Shown here: positions 1 to 9,515 of the stretch, piece by piece
Layout: each line of letters starts with the position of its first letter
Numbering within the stretch: position 1 is the stretch's first letter
Notes under the pieces: model-generated
Databases searched by the model: none
The model's input: only the letters and a program-made list of their open reading frames with translations
Told to the model about the DNA's origin: nothing
Made by a program: the position numbers and the translations under genes
Assembly (NCBI GenBank): GCA_006538405.1
Contig: BJKQ01000009.1
Span: 1,436,001-1,500,000, forward strand
Direction of reading: 5' to 3'
Source: Hansfordia pulvinata
Taxonomy: Eukaryota > Ascomycota > Sordariomycetes > Xylariales
Length of the DNA stretch: 64,000 bases

Positions 1-655
1 GGGTGTTGTTCTCGCAAGACGTCTGGCCGGTGTTGTTGGGGGCATACCTAAGGTATGTATATCTCAGGGGATTGCGACGGGTCTGCTGTTTGGTTTTGCC
101 CAGCCGGAGACGACGCGACTGGCACCGACTTAGCTAGACCTAATGGTGATGTCATCGGGAGCAGCACCCGCGCTCGACCAACGGCCGCCATAATGGCACT
201 GATTACGGGGTCCTTGGCGGGTGGTTCAGGTTATTGTCTCGCGCTGGACGTTATAAGCATCCATGTCTCGCCCGGCTGCTGGAATTGAACGGCATCTGGC
301 AACACGTCCTGTATCGGGTTTGTTATCGAGTAAATGGAGCAGCACTGTCGAACGAGTGCCTACGCCCACACGTCCCAGCATAGCAAGCCGGCCAGATGAC
401 GGGACCGAAGAGTGCGACGAGTGATTCGATCTACATCATGAGTGCATCTTGGCCGGGGTTGAATGGGAGGTGGTATGGCGAGCAGCTTGAATCAAGGACC
501 GAGGCGCAGGGTTGCGAGGCCTTGTCTCCATCAGCCCTCCTGCCCTTCTCCAATGCCAGATCCGCCAAAAGGTGTGTGGCAACTACTCCATTGTAGGATA
601 CTGGCTTGCTAAAGTATATGGACATGTGAAGATGAACCCGTCCGCCATTTCCGCG
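1..655. other. Left edge, no supported gene
   Basis: No coding region could be supported. A frame open from the window edge runs about 46 codons to a stop near position 130, but it shows no family motif, so it could be a gene tail or chance. A copy of the 11-mer TACCTAAGGTA lies at 45-55. The right part is the 3' flank of the acetyltransferase read on the minus strand. Confidence 0.4.
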
Positions 656-2271
656 TCACTCAGCCCGGCCAATCTGCCCCATCCACGCGCGCAGATCCTC
701 AGCGAAGCCGTGGGCCAGCTCCCCAGGCACGATGCCCTCTTGCCAGGTACACGACACAGACAGGCCCCCGGACGGTGCCGACACGACGCCCAAGCAGAAG
801 ACCGGCCCCTCGACCTCGGCCGAGAGATCAAACTGGGCGCTCTCCAGCTGCCACGTGCCGGCGCCGTCTCCGTCTCCCGGGCCCGGACCCGGGCCGCCTC
901 CGGCGTCGCGGAAGCCGCCGATGTTGGTCACGACCCACGCCATCGACCGGGGCTTGCGCGCCTTGTCGCGGAGGGCGCCGCGGAAATCCCCCACGTACTT
1001 GGCCAGCCCGAGGACGTCGTTCTTGAGGCCGAGATCCAGCTTGGACAGCAGCTCCTTGCGGACGCCGGACGCCACCGGCCAGACGAGATCCAGCGCCTCG
1101 GCCGACAGGCTCGGGCTGTCCGGGCTGTCCGGGCCCGGGCCCGGGTCCGCCGCGCTCAGGGTCCGGATTGCGGCCACGGCGTCCTGGCCGAACCGGTGGG
1201 TGAAGGAGGTGACGTAGTTGGCCATGGTGCGCTCCGGCTGCAGGGCCGGGTGCGCGGCCGGCTGGGAGGGCAGGAACCGCCGCAGATCGACCGCGGAGCC
1301 GGCGGCGAAGGCGACAGCCTGCGTCGCGTCCAGCCTTCGAGAGGCGCTGACGAGCGCCAGCCCGTGCAGCAACCCCGTCAAGGTCGTCTCGTGCCGGCGG
1401 CAGGCCGCCAGGATCCTCTCGAGCGAGGCGCTCGCTACCCGGAACTCCCGCCGGGCCGTCCTGGACGGGGACTCGCGGATGGGGCACCAGGTCGCCTGGG
1501 ACGGGTTTCTCGGGGAGAGGCAGGCCGGGAGCAGCTCCTCCGAGACGACCTTGGCCTTGAACCGCGCGGTGGTGGAGAACTTGGAGAGGCTCTCTGTCGG
1601 TGGCGTCAGCGAGTCGAAGGTCGCCGGGAGTTGCAGGACGAGGCCGTCGAGACGGTCCCTGGCGGTCTGTTGTTGCGGCAGCCGCAGCGCGTCGAGCAGG
1701 TCTTGGTGGAATATCTTTGCGCTCTTCCCGTCGAAGAAGGAGTGCTCCCAGCAGAAGACGACATCGAGCCACTGCGGCCCCTCTTTCGCGCGCAGGACCA
1801 GAATGCGCCACCCGGGCTGCGACTCGGACCGTGAGAACTCGCCGTCGAGCTGCTCCAGAAGGGCCTTGGCGAGGGCGCCCTCGTAGCCGTCCTCGGCGTC
1901 CTCTTCGGCCCAGGAGATGTGCCGGGCCATGTCAATGCGCTGCAGAGGGACCCAGGCGGGCTTCTTCGACTCATGACCCAGCAGGCCGACCTGCATCATG
2001 GGGTGCCTGGTGACGACGTCGGCCACGGAGCCTGCGAAGAATGCCCGAAGGTCTTCGTCTGACGAGAAGCGCCCGGCGGGCACACGGTATCGGCAAGTTA
2101 CGGTGGTGCCGACATAGTACCTGAGTTGATACAGCGCCAGCTGGTAGCGTTCGCTTTCTTGGTGTCAGAGTCGGTGCCTGGACATGCCGTCAGAGAGATG
2201 GGTTCTTACTTGTATCCCAACGGCCGCAAGCCGCGAGCTGCTTTCTGGGCCATGGGGTTTTGCCTGGCCAT
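656..2271 (-). CDS. Alcohol O-acetyltransferase (AATase family)
   Basis: Two exons on the minus strand, 2271..2210 and 2153..656, give 519 aa. The protein belongs to the alcohol acetyltransferase family (PF07247), CoA-dependent enzymes of the BAHD/condensation-domain type that transfer acetyl groups to alcohols. The catalytic HxxxDG motif is HSFFDG at about residues 158-163. The N-terminus reads RPLGYNERYQ followed by a VTCRY stretch, which matches the family's conserved start and fixes the splice: the donor is GTAAGA at 2209 and the acceptor is AAAG ending at 2154 (56-nt intron). A nearer AAG acceptor at 2158 would break the frame. The first ATG (2271) is preceded at once by an in-frame stop; a second in-frame ATG at 2253 is a possible alternative start. 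Pro/Gly-rich low-complexity stretches interrupt the C-terminal half. Substrate is unknown. Confidence 0.85.
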
Positions 2272-3745
2272 GTCCAATATTCACCCCTGTCGAATGACGG
2301 TTTTTTCATATGTCTTGAGGTTCCGGGGTGATAGATACGCCGGTCGCCTTGTGCAGGTGGAATCAGCTCCGGATATGGATTGCGTTTCTTATAACAAACC
2401 ATCAGTCCCAAGCGCGATGCGCAGCCACGACAGCAGAGCCACCCTTTCGGGATGCGCACGGCTTCCGCGGAGGCCGCAGGCATCCTCTTCCATCTGCGGG
2501 CGCACTCGTCGCCACTATACGAACACTGATAGCACCCCCGAGCTAACGGCCTATGGCAGTAGAGGCGAAAGTTAGCCGAGTCCAGTTTCTGCAGGGGCCA
2601 TCGGCGCCGGCGGGGGAATCACCCACAAACTTGACTAGGCGGGCTCATCAAGGCTGCGGCGGTGTCGCCCGTCTTCGCTGTCCGCGGGCGCAGGCGGACC
2701 GCGGGCGTGGGCGAGTACGCGCCAACAAAGGTAGGTATACAAGCGAGTCGTCGCGGCTATTCAGACAGATAAGCAGACAGACAAACAGACAGCAGAGCCG
2801 AAGGCAGGGCGTCTTCTTAAGCGACAGGCCGGGCTCGGCACGTCGGCTGCTCGCAGTATTTGTCATGAGGCTGGTTGGGCGAAATGCTGACGGTGCGCAA
2901 GGCCCCGCGCTACAAGGAGCCAGGGATCAGATAGAGTTCGTGTCGTTCCATAATATTATTATATCTATTTACCCTCATGCAGCCCGGCTTGATCCGAGGG
3001 GTTATATACAGATTCCATCGTGTTTAGTGCCGGGTCATCATCGGCTGCACCGTGACGCGACTCCTCCCATGAATGCCTCCTGCTCCGTCGTCCCTCATCC
3101 ATATCCAGACGAGCATATGAGCATGTGCCGAACGAGACAGGAAACAAGGCCTGGCCTCCTCCTTCTCCCCTTTCTCCCCCTTGCCCCTGCTTTCCAGTCG
3201 CGTCCTCCCCCCTCTTTCCAGTCGCGTCCTCCCCCCTTTCCAGTCGCGTCCTCCCCCTCTTTCCAGTCGCGTCCTCCCCCTCTTTCCAGTCGCGTCCTCC
3301 CCCTCGCCCATGTGACGGTACCATCGGGCATTAGTGATGTCTCACCCTCGCCCCACCGACTCCCCCCAAGAAGATGGCTGGCGGCCGGGGTCGGCGCAGG
3401 TTGAGTAATCGGGCGAGACACGGGCAGGCAGCGAATAGCGGAGATCGTCTGCCAGTCAGGGTCGGTTTCCCCCGTCCCCTTTCTCTCCCTTTGGTGCTTA
3501 TAATGTGGCGCAAATGGAACCCGAGAGACTGCATGTACGAGTGTCGTATGCGTGCAGCTCGTACAACCTAGATAACTTGTTGACGGAAGGTTTGCTGCTG
3601 CCAGAGGCGGACGCGGACGCCGTGATGACGCCTCTTCGCCCTGCGCGGACCCGCCCGGTCTCATCGTCGTCGTCGTCGTCGTCGTTGTCGCCGCCGTCGT
3701 TGTCGCCGTCGCCGTGGCTGCCGCGCAGCATAATCATCATAACCA
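2272..3745. other. Intergenic stretch between two minus-strand genes
   Basis: No supported gene. It holds the acetyltransferase promoter side, a run of short imperfect CAGA repeats near 2765-2795 and the five-copy minisatellite at 3191-3305. Open frames across the minisatellite are products of the repeat rather than genes. Position 3661-3712 is a GTC/GTCGCC-type trinucleotide repeat just beyond the stop of the SLATT gene. Confidence 0.5.
3191..3305. repeat. Minisatellite, five copies of 22-24 bp
   Basis: Five tandem units start at 3191, 3215, 3237, 3260 and 3283. Each begins TTTCCAGTCGCGTCCTCCCC and differs only in the length of the C run and a terminal TC. The units are otherwise identical, so expansion is recent or being homogenised. 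Confidence 0.95.
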
Positions 3746-5008
3746 TCACGGCGCGGGCTTGTCCAGCCCGTCGGCCGCCCGCCTGACCTCGTCGGCGGCG
3801 CCCTCCCTCGCGGCACCCAGGGCCCGGTCCGGCAAGCTCACGATGCTCCGGATGGTGTCGTCGCCGGCGGCGCGGACGGACGCCCCGGCGCCCGCCGCCG
3901 CGCGCCCGCCGTCCTCCGCCGCCGCCAGGGCGCCGTCGCGCGCCTCGCCCGCGGCCCGGCTGCCGTCGTCGAGGGCGCGCGCGGCCGCCTCGCCGTGGGC
4001 CTCGACCTCGCGCTGCAGGCGCGCCTTGTGGCCCAGCAGGCCCGCTTTCAGCCCGCTGCCCGCCGCCTCCATCTCCTTCTCGATGGCGCCCTTGTGCTCG
4101 TCGGCGCGCTGCGTAGCCGCGTGCGCCTGCGTCTCGACGTGGCCCGCGATCTTGCCGATGGCCCCGTCGATGCCCCGCAGCTTGTGCGCCAGGCCCTCGA
4201 TCTTGCTGAGGTCGACACCCTTCAGGTCCGGCTGCGGGGGCATGTCCCACCCGCCGCGATGGCCCGTGACCGACGTGTAGTTCTCGGGCGTGTTGGCCTC
4301 GACCTCCTGCTTGGTGCGCGTGTACATCTTCTCGATCTCGTCGATGACCTCGAAGACGTTGAGGGCGCAGTCGGCGCGCACAAAGTCGCGCTCGCGCTGC
4401 TCAATGTACTCGCGCAGGCGCTTCCACTCGTTGGCGTAGAACTTGAGCCGCCCGGGCAGGCCGGAGCCCTTGAGGTACGTCAGGAAGCCCGCCATGACCG
4501 TGTTCATGGCGCCGAACGCCGTCACCGCGCCGCCCGCCACCATGGCCGCCGACATGGCCGTGATGGCGGCCCCGAGCACGATGCTGGCAAAGTAGCACAC
4601 CGAGATGACGAACGAGTACCACTTGTAGCCCCGCTTGGCCTTGTGCTGCTCGTACACGACGCGCGCGTAGATGCCCAGGTTGTCGGCGGGCCGGTGCCCG
4701 ATGTCGCTGACGATGGTCAGCCCGAGCCGCGACGTCGTCGTGATGCCCAGCGACAGCCGGAACACGGCCAGCGGGTCGTCGTGCGGGATCAGCCCGCTGC
4801 GCTGGTGGCCGGCGTGCGACGAGTACGGCCCTGACGGCGCCGGCCCTGCGCCGCCGCCGCCGCCGCCGCCGTCGTGGCCTGCCGCCAGGAGCCCATGCTC
4901 GTGGCGGGCTTGTTGCTGCTTCTCCAGATCTTCGGCCGGGCGGGACTCCTGTTGGGCCGCCCCGTGCCCCGAGGCCATGCGGAGCACCGACGAGACGAAC
5001 TGCTTCAT
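3746..5008 (-). CDS. Fungal SLATT-domain protein (two-TM effector family)
   Basis: Single exon, 420 aa. The centre matches the fungal SLATT family (SMODS and SLOG-associating 2TM effector domain, PF18142). A conserved block begins around residue 95 (SRLGLTIVSDIG), continues through NLGIYARVVYEQHKAK, and leads into two membrane segments at about 129-152 and 158-178. After these come LKGSGLPGRLKFY and a REYIEQRERDF helix at about 180-211. Residues 1-90 are low complexity with a run of seven Gly. The tail from about 245 to 420 is Ala/Glu/Arg/His-rich and predicted helical, without membrane segments, somewhat like LEA or apolipoprotein-type amphipathic helices. In bacteria SLATT proteins are proposed pore-forming effectors of nucleotide-signalled conflict systems; the fungal role is not established. 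No SMODS or SLOG partner gene is visible here. The ATG at 5008 is the only sensible start. Confidence 0.85.
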   Translation of the reverse strand: MKQFVSSVLRMASGHGAAQQESRPAEDLEKQQQARHEHGLLAAGHDGGGGGGGAGPAPSGPYSSHAGHQRSGLIPHDDPLAVFRLSLGITTTSRLGLTIVSDIGHRPADNLGIYARVVYEQHKAKRGYKWYSFVISVCYFASIVLGAAITAMSAAMVAGGAVTAFGAMNTVMAGFLTYLKGSGLPGRLKFYANEWKRLREYIEQRERDFVRADCALNVFEVIDEIEKMYTRTKQEVEANTPENYTSVTGHRGGWDMPPQPDLKGVDLSKIEGLAHKLRGIDGAIGKIAGHVETQAHAATQRADEHKGAIEKEMEAAGSGLKAGLLGHKARLQREVEAHGEAAARALDDGSRAAGEARDGALAAAEDGGRAAAGAGASVRAAGDDTIRSIVSLPDRALGAAREGAADEVRRAADGLDKPAP

Positions 5009-7442
5009 CGTGAGGTGAGCGCGTTGCTTGCAGCTAAAACCGCGGAAGGGGGGTGTCGTCGTCGTGTCGTCGTCGTCGTCGGAGGGGGAGAGGGTTGTGC
5101 GGTTGGGTGAACAGACGAGGAGAGAGTCAGGTCAGGTCAAGCCACACGTGCGCGCGGTGCCGGAGACAATAACCGCGGGGGTATGTTATATCGAGACCGG
5201 CGCAGCTTCTGTCCCGGCAGCGAGCGGCCCAGGACCAGAAAAATCTCATCCCCCACCCCCCGTGCCCCCGTACGAGTATACCGCAGGTGTCTGCACTGGC
5301 AGCGAGCGAGCGAGCGAGCATGTGAGGATCGGCCGGCTGCGGTAGCTCCAGGCACTTGCGCTGTAGGGGCTCCATCCGCGCCGGGTCTAGCAAAGAAAGA
5401 TGAGGTCCATGCCTGCGAGTCCTCACGTCTCCCAGATTACCCGCATGACAGACCAAGACACCACGTCGTGAAAAGTGGTGATGGGCAGAGGGCCAAGACA
5501 GAGCTCCGCGCGGGCGCTAGCAATGGCGCCCTTTCATAGCCCGTCGGGAGGCTGATCGAGCCCGTGTGGTTGGACGGGATGGACCGGCGCGCCGCAGCTC
5601 ACATGTCAGCCTAGTCCGGAAGCGAGGGCCTGCGATGCTGATCGCGATCAGCAGATGCTCCGAACGGATTAGAGGCGGCGGCCCCTCAGAGCTGAAGTTC
5701 GAGTCTGTCTCCTCCCTGTCACCCAGTGTGCCAGTGCCACTCTCCAAACCGAGGGTAGGCTTTGGGTTCGCGGTCCGTCGTGCCTACGAGTACTAGGGGA
5801 TCCCCGTACGAGTATGCTTCTAGGTTGGGAAGATATACTCGTATGAGGTTACATCCCCTGATCGCGATCTGTGCAATCACGGCACCCACGTTATGAGTAA
5901 CTCCAGAGGTGCATACGATACATTGTACCCATGCCGCCACGCCAGCAATACTCGTAGGCGGCAGAGGGCCACACGCATACGAGTATGATTACTCCATATC
6001 ATCAGCGAGGTACGAGTGTCGTTTCGGGCTCGAAGCCCCTCCCGGAGGTGCAGACGAGCCGACTTCTTTTGTGGGCTCAGCCTATCGCAAGCCCCAATGG
6101 CGGCTGGCAGCAGCACACGGTCCCCGCGATCGACAAGGCCCAGGCATGCCTGGCTTCTTATCATGGCAATCTTGGAAAGCTTGAGTTAGACAGGATTCAA
6201 GGGTATCACCGATGCTCCCTTGCAACCGGAGCCCACATGTGACAGGGCTCAGGTGAGACGCCATGTCTCGCGATGCGGCTCCCACTGGCCGTCGAGTATC
6301 CGGACCAGCGTTTGCGACACTCCATGATCCTTGGTGGTGAGTTCAGGCAGGCTGCCAGCAACTGTGCTCTGCTGGGGCGGTCTTTCTACGAGACTAAGGA
6401 GGCATTTTCCTGTATCCGTAGTCCATGCTGCTCCTGGTTTCGACTCTTCTACCGCTCGTAATGCCATTGGTACGAGGACGGACTGGCAAGATTGCCCTTG
6501 GCTGTGGAGGCTACTCCGTACGGAGTACGCAGTACACTTGTCATGATCGGTCCGCAGCGGGCCCCTAACTTAGTGCCCGAGATCCCAGACACGTCGTGAC
6601 GTCCTCGTGTGAAGCCGACAAGTTGCGGCCCACTGGAGATACTCGTACTGTTTCCTTCGAACCTTGGCGGTTGGCGGACATTCGTGATAGGAAATCACAC
6701 AGCACGGCCCCGTCACTCTCGAGGAACAGCCCGGTACAAGAAGTGGTGCTGTCTCAAAGCGACTGCGATCAACAAGAACGGCAGCGTCTCGTTAACGATC
6801 CTGACGGCAATCCGCGCTGCGGATCCCTCGAACAATTAATGTCAAAATGAACCAGTCAGGTGTTCGGAAAGCAGAACCCGGTCACCCAGTCTTCGGATCC
6901 AGCGGGCCCTGATGATTACAAGTACGGAGTAGGACAGATGCACAGGCACACGGGCTGTTGACAGTGCCAAGTCGTGTTCGCATGGCTTCGAGCCGTGGGG
7001 GCCAGCACTTGACATACATACACTCATACATGTTTGTCTCCCTGCGGCGCGGAAGGCCACGTGCCATGGTTGGAGCTTGTGTGCTTCCCGAGGCTGTTGC
7101 CCGCAGTCTATCATCAAAGTCCTTGGCCTGCTCAGATGGCCCCTTCTCACATGCGACAAGACAAGAGTCATCGCCAAGCATCACTGCAGAGCCCTGGCAG
7201 CCGCCAATGTGGGAGGCTTTCCCACCGCTGTCATCGCGGACGAATGGCCTCCTGCTGAAGCCAAATGGCGCGGCCCGCCAGAAGTTGTGACAAAGCGGAC
7301 ACGGGCGTACATGGTCCCCATCAACAAACAGATGGTCAAGTGGTCTTTGATCTTGTCATCCCGGCGCCGAAGACAAGTAACAACATACATGCCCAAGTAC
7401 GAGTTGATCCAAGCCACTGAAAGACACAATTTCGGCACTTGC
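5009..7442. other. Gene-free 2.4-kb stretch
   Basis: No supported gene. It contains a GTC trinucleotide run at about 5056-5082, seven copies of TACGAGTA/TACTCGTA between 5271 and 6647, and the 16-bp perfect palindrome TACTCCGTACGGAGTA at 6512-6527. Several open frames of 80-110 codons exist on both strands, but they show no family motif or consistent splice structure. Confidence 0.5.
6512..6527. repeat. 16-bp palindrome of the TACGGAGTA type
   Basis: TACTCCGTACGGAGTA is a perfect inverted repeat with no spacer. Single half-sites occur at 6923-6931 (TACGGAGTA) and 15657-15665 (TACTCCGTA). Function is unknown. Confidence 0.8.
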
Positions 7443-8294
7443 TCATGTCTCGCGCTCCGCGTCAAGCTGAACACCAGTGTCAGTCGCTTCGCGCGGGACA
7501 CCCGCGTCCCAGGGACGAGGGCGCTCGAGGCAGTAGCCCTCGAGGGCCACCATCTGCCCGGCCTGCGACTCGCGCGAGTCCGGCTCCGACCACCGGGTGA
7601 AGCGCCGGAAGCCGCTCTTCTCGAGGACGCGGCGGCTGGCCGGGTTGCCGACCTCGACCAGCGCCGCGATCTTCTCCACCGTGTGCCCGATCCCGCCACC
7701 TTCTTTATCTCCTTCCCCATCACCGCCGCCGCCGCCGCCGCCGCCGCCCTTGCCGACCGAGTCCGCGTGCACCTCGATCTCGACCTCGGACCGGGGCAGC
7801 CGCCACCAGGCCTCGAGCCACGCCTCAAGCGCCTCCGAGGCCAGCCCACAGCCCCAATGCTCGCGGCTCAGCGTGTAGCCCAGCTCAGGCCAGGCGAACC
7901 AGCGGCTCTGCGCGGCGGCGGTGTGCATGCCGCAGAGCCCGACCAGCTCGCCCGTGGCCGCGAGGCAGACGGCGCTGTTGTAAGTGCGGGCATCGCCTCC
8001 GCCTCCGCCTCCGCCTCCGCCGTCGCTGTCGCCACCCCCGCCGCAAGCAAGGGGTAGGAACTGGTCCAGCTTGGCCTGGGTCTCGGCCACGTCCCGGTCC
8101 GGGCGCCCCGTCTGCGTAAAGTGCATGGGCTCCGGCTGCGTCCGTAGCGCGTGCAGGGCCGCGAGGTCGTCCTGCGCGAGGGGCCGCAGGACCAGGCGCC
8201 GGGTGCGGATCGGCGCGCGCGCGGCGTTCGGCGGGAACGGCGCCGTCGGCAGGGTCGTCCTGACCGTCCGCCTTGGGAACGTCCGGTCGGCCAT
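7443..8294 (-). CDS. GNAT-family N-acetyltransferase (RimJ/RimL type)
   Basis: Single exon, 283 aa, starting at the ATG at 8294. The reading frame continues upstream but has no earlier ATG. The fold is that of the Acetyltransf_3 family. It has an RTRRLVLRPL entry strand near residue 30, a WPELGYTLSREHWGCGLASEA acetyl-CoA block near 136-155 and a VGNPASRRVLEKSGFRRF block at about 215-232, all in family order. Two Gly-rich inserts (about 85-100 and 183-191), coded by GGC/GGA-type repeats, interrupt the domain between conserved strands and probably form disordered loops. The acceptor could be a small molecule or a protein N-terminus; the sequence does not decide. Confidence 0.85.
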   Translation of the reverse strand: MADRTFPRRTVRTTLPTAPFPPNAARAPIRTRRLVLRPLAQDDLAALHALRTQPEPMHFTQTGRPDRDVAETQAKLDQFLPLACGGGGDSDGGGGGGGGGDARTYNSAVCLAATGELVGLCGMHTAAAQSRWFAWPELGYTLSREHWGCGLASEALEAWLEAWWRLPRSEVEIEVHADSVGKGGGGGGGGGDGEGDKEGGGIGHTVEKIAALVEVGNPASRRVLEKSGFRRFTRWSEPDSRESQAGQMVALEGYCLERPRPWDAGVPREATDTGVQLDAERET

Positions 8295-9515
8295 CTTTTC
8301 TTTTGGAAGGGAGAGGGGGGCCGATGCGGTCAACGTGCTTGGCTGTGTGTGTTGCTATTGTTGACGTTGCTGTTGTTGTTATTGTTGCAGGTCAAGTGGT
8401 CAGGCACCCGGGACATTGGGCTCGCAACATCTGGGGCATTGCCTTCCGTTCCCAAGAATGGGGGATTGGGGATGAGCAGGCCTGAGTTTTGGATACGGAC
8501 GTCGACAGCAGCGCGGGGGCCGTCTGCGATGGGGGGAAACAGAGGGGATCGGGCCAGACAGCGAGGATGACTCACTGCGCAGCTGGAGATCAATGAGGAA
8601 GGCAGACCGCCAGCCACAGCCGCTAATCAGTTCACCTGCCGCCCAAGGTAGCAACACTGCGGAAACGGGACACAATGCCACCCACAAGAGGCGCCCGCCA
8701 TCAGCTGCTTCACGTGTCGCTGCCGCGACGATGGCGCCGGGCAGCCGGCAGCCGGTTCGGCAGAGCGCGCAATGATTAGGTTGGTACGGGTAGGGCATTT
8801 GACTCGGTGCGTCTCGCGTCCGCCAATTTGTCTAATCTACATGTACCTACTACCTAAGGTACTTTGGTTTCGAAATACGAGTACAGACGCCAGAAATGAT
8901 CATCTCGGCGCGGGCTTGGTCCTCTTCTGGCATTATATCCCAACCGAAAGGCTTCTGGATGTCAGAGGCTGCTTGCGGACACATTGCGTGTTCCCTATTA
9001 CTCCTCCAGAGCGGCCCAACGACACCGGATCCCGTATGTCTTTCACTCGGCCCGGTGAGTTGTGCCCCACGACAAGATGATCAAAGAGACGGCGATGCTC
9101 AACCTGACACGGTATTGACGACGGGGAGGCTGCTTCGCTTCTACTTGCTTGTCCTGTCCGGGACTCTCGCCAACTGCCTGACGTGAATCTCGTGATGGCC
9201 CCCGTGGCAGCCGTTGGCCGTGTGAGGACATGATGTGGGGTCGACTGGAAGCCTTGCACGCCTCGGAGACATGACCGAGTGCCGTGTGGGGGAAGATCGG
9301 GGCGCCAGTGCGCTCTCTACGCCCACTGCAGAGACAGCGTCCTTCCTGTGCCTAAGGTACCTGGGCTATATCCAATCATCAGTCACTTGACGAGTCGTGG
9401 AAGGACGGCTACTCGGGCTGCATTTCCCGATTTCCCGACGCCCCATTTCCCCAGATTCCGTGCAGCCAAGCCGACACCCTATCACGGCATCGCACCCCTC
9501 GCTCGACATTTCCAC
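8295..9515. other. Divergent intergenic region, GNAT gene and Zn2Cys6 regulator
   Basis: This 1.2-kb stretch separates two genes transcribed away from each other, so it should hold both promoters. It contains TACCTAAGGTA at 8851-8861 and TACGAGTA at 8876-8883, only 14 bases apart. No supported coding region. Confidence 0.5.

Noticed and set aside
2..130. Open frame from the left window edge as the tail of a transporter or enzyme
   Set aside because: Only about 46 codons, no motif, and the flanking sequence cannot be seen.
2965..3664. Minus-strand frames of 95-189 codons rich in RTRLERG/EDATGKR repeats
   Set aside because: They are translations of the 22-24 bp minisatellite in several frames, not genes.
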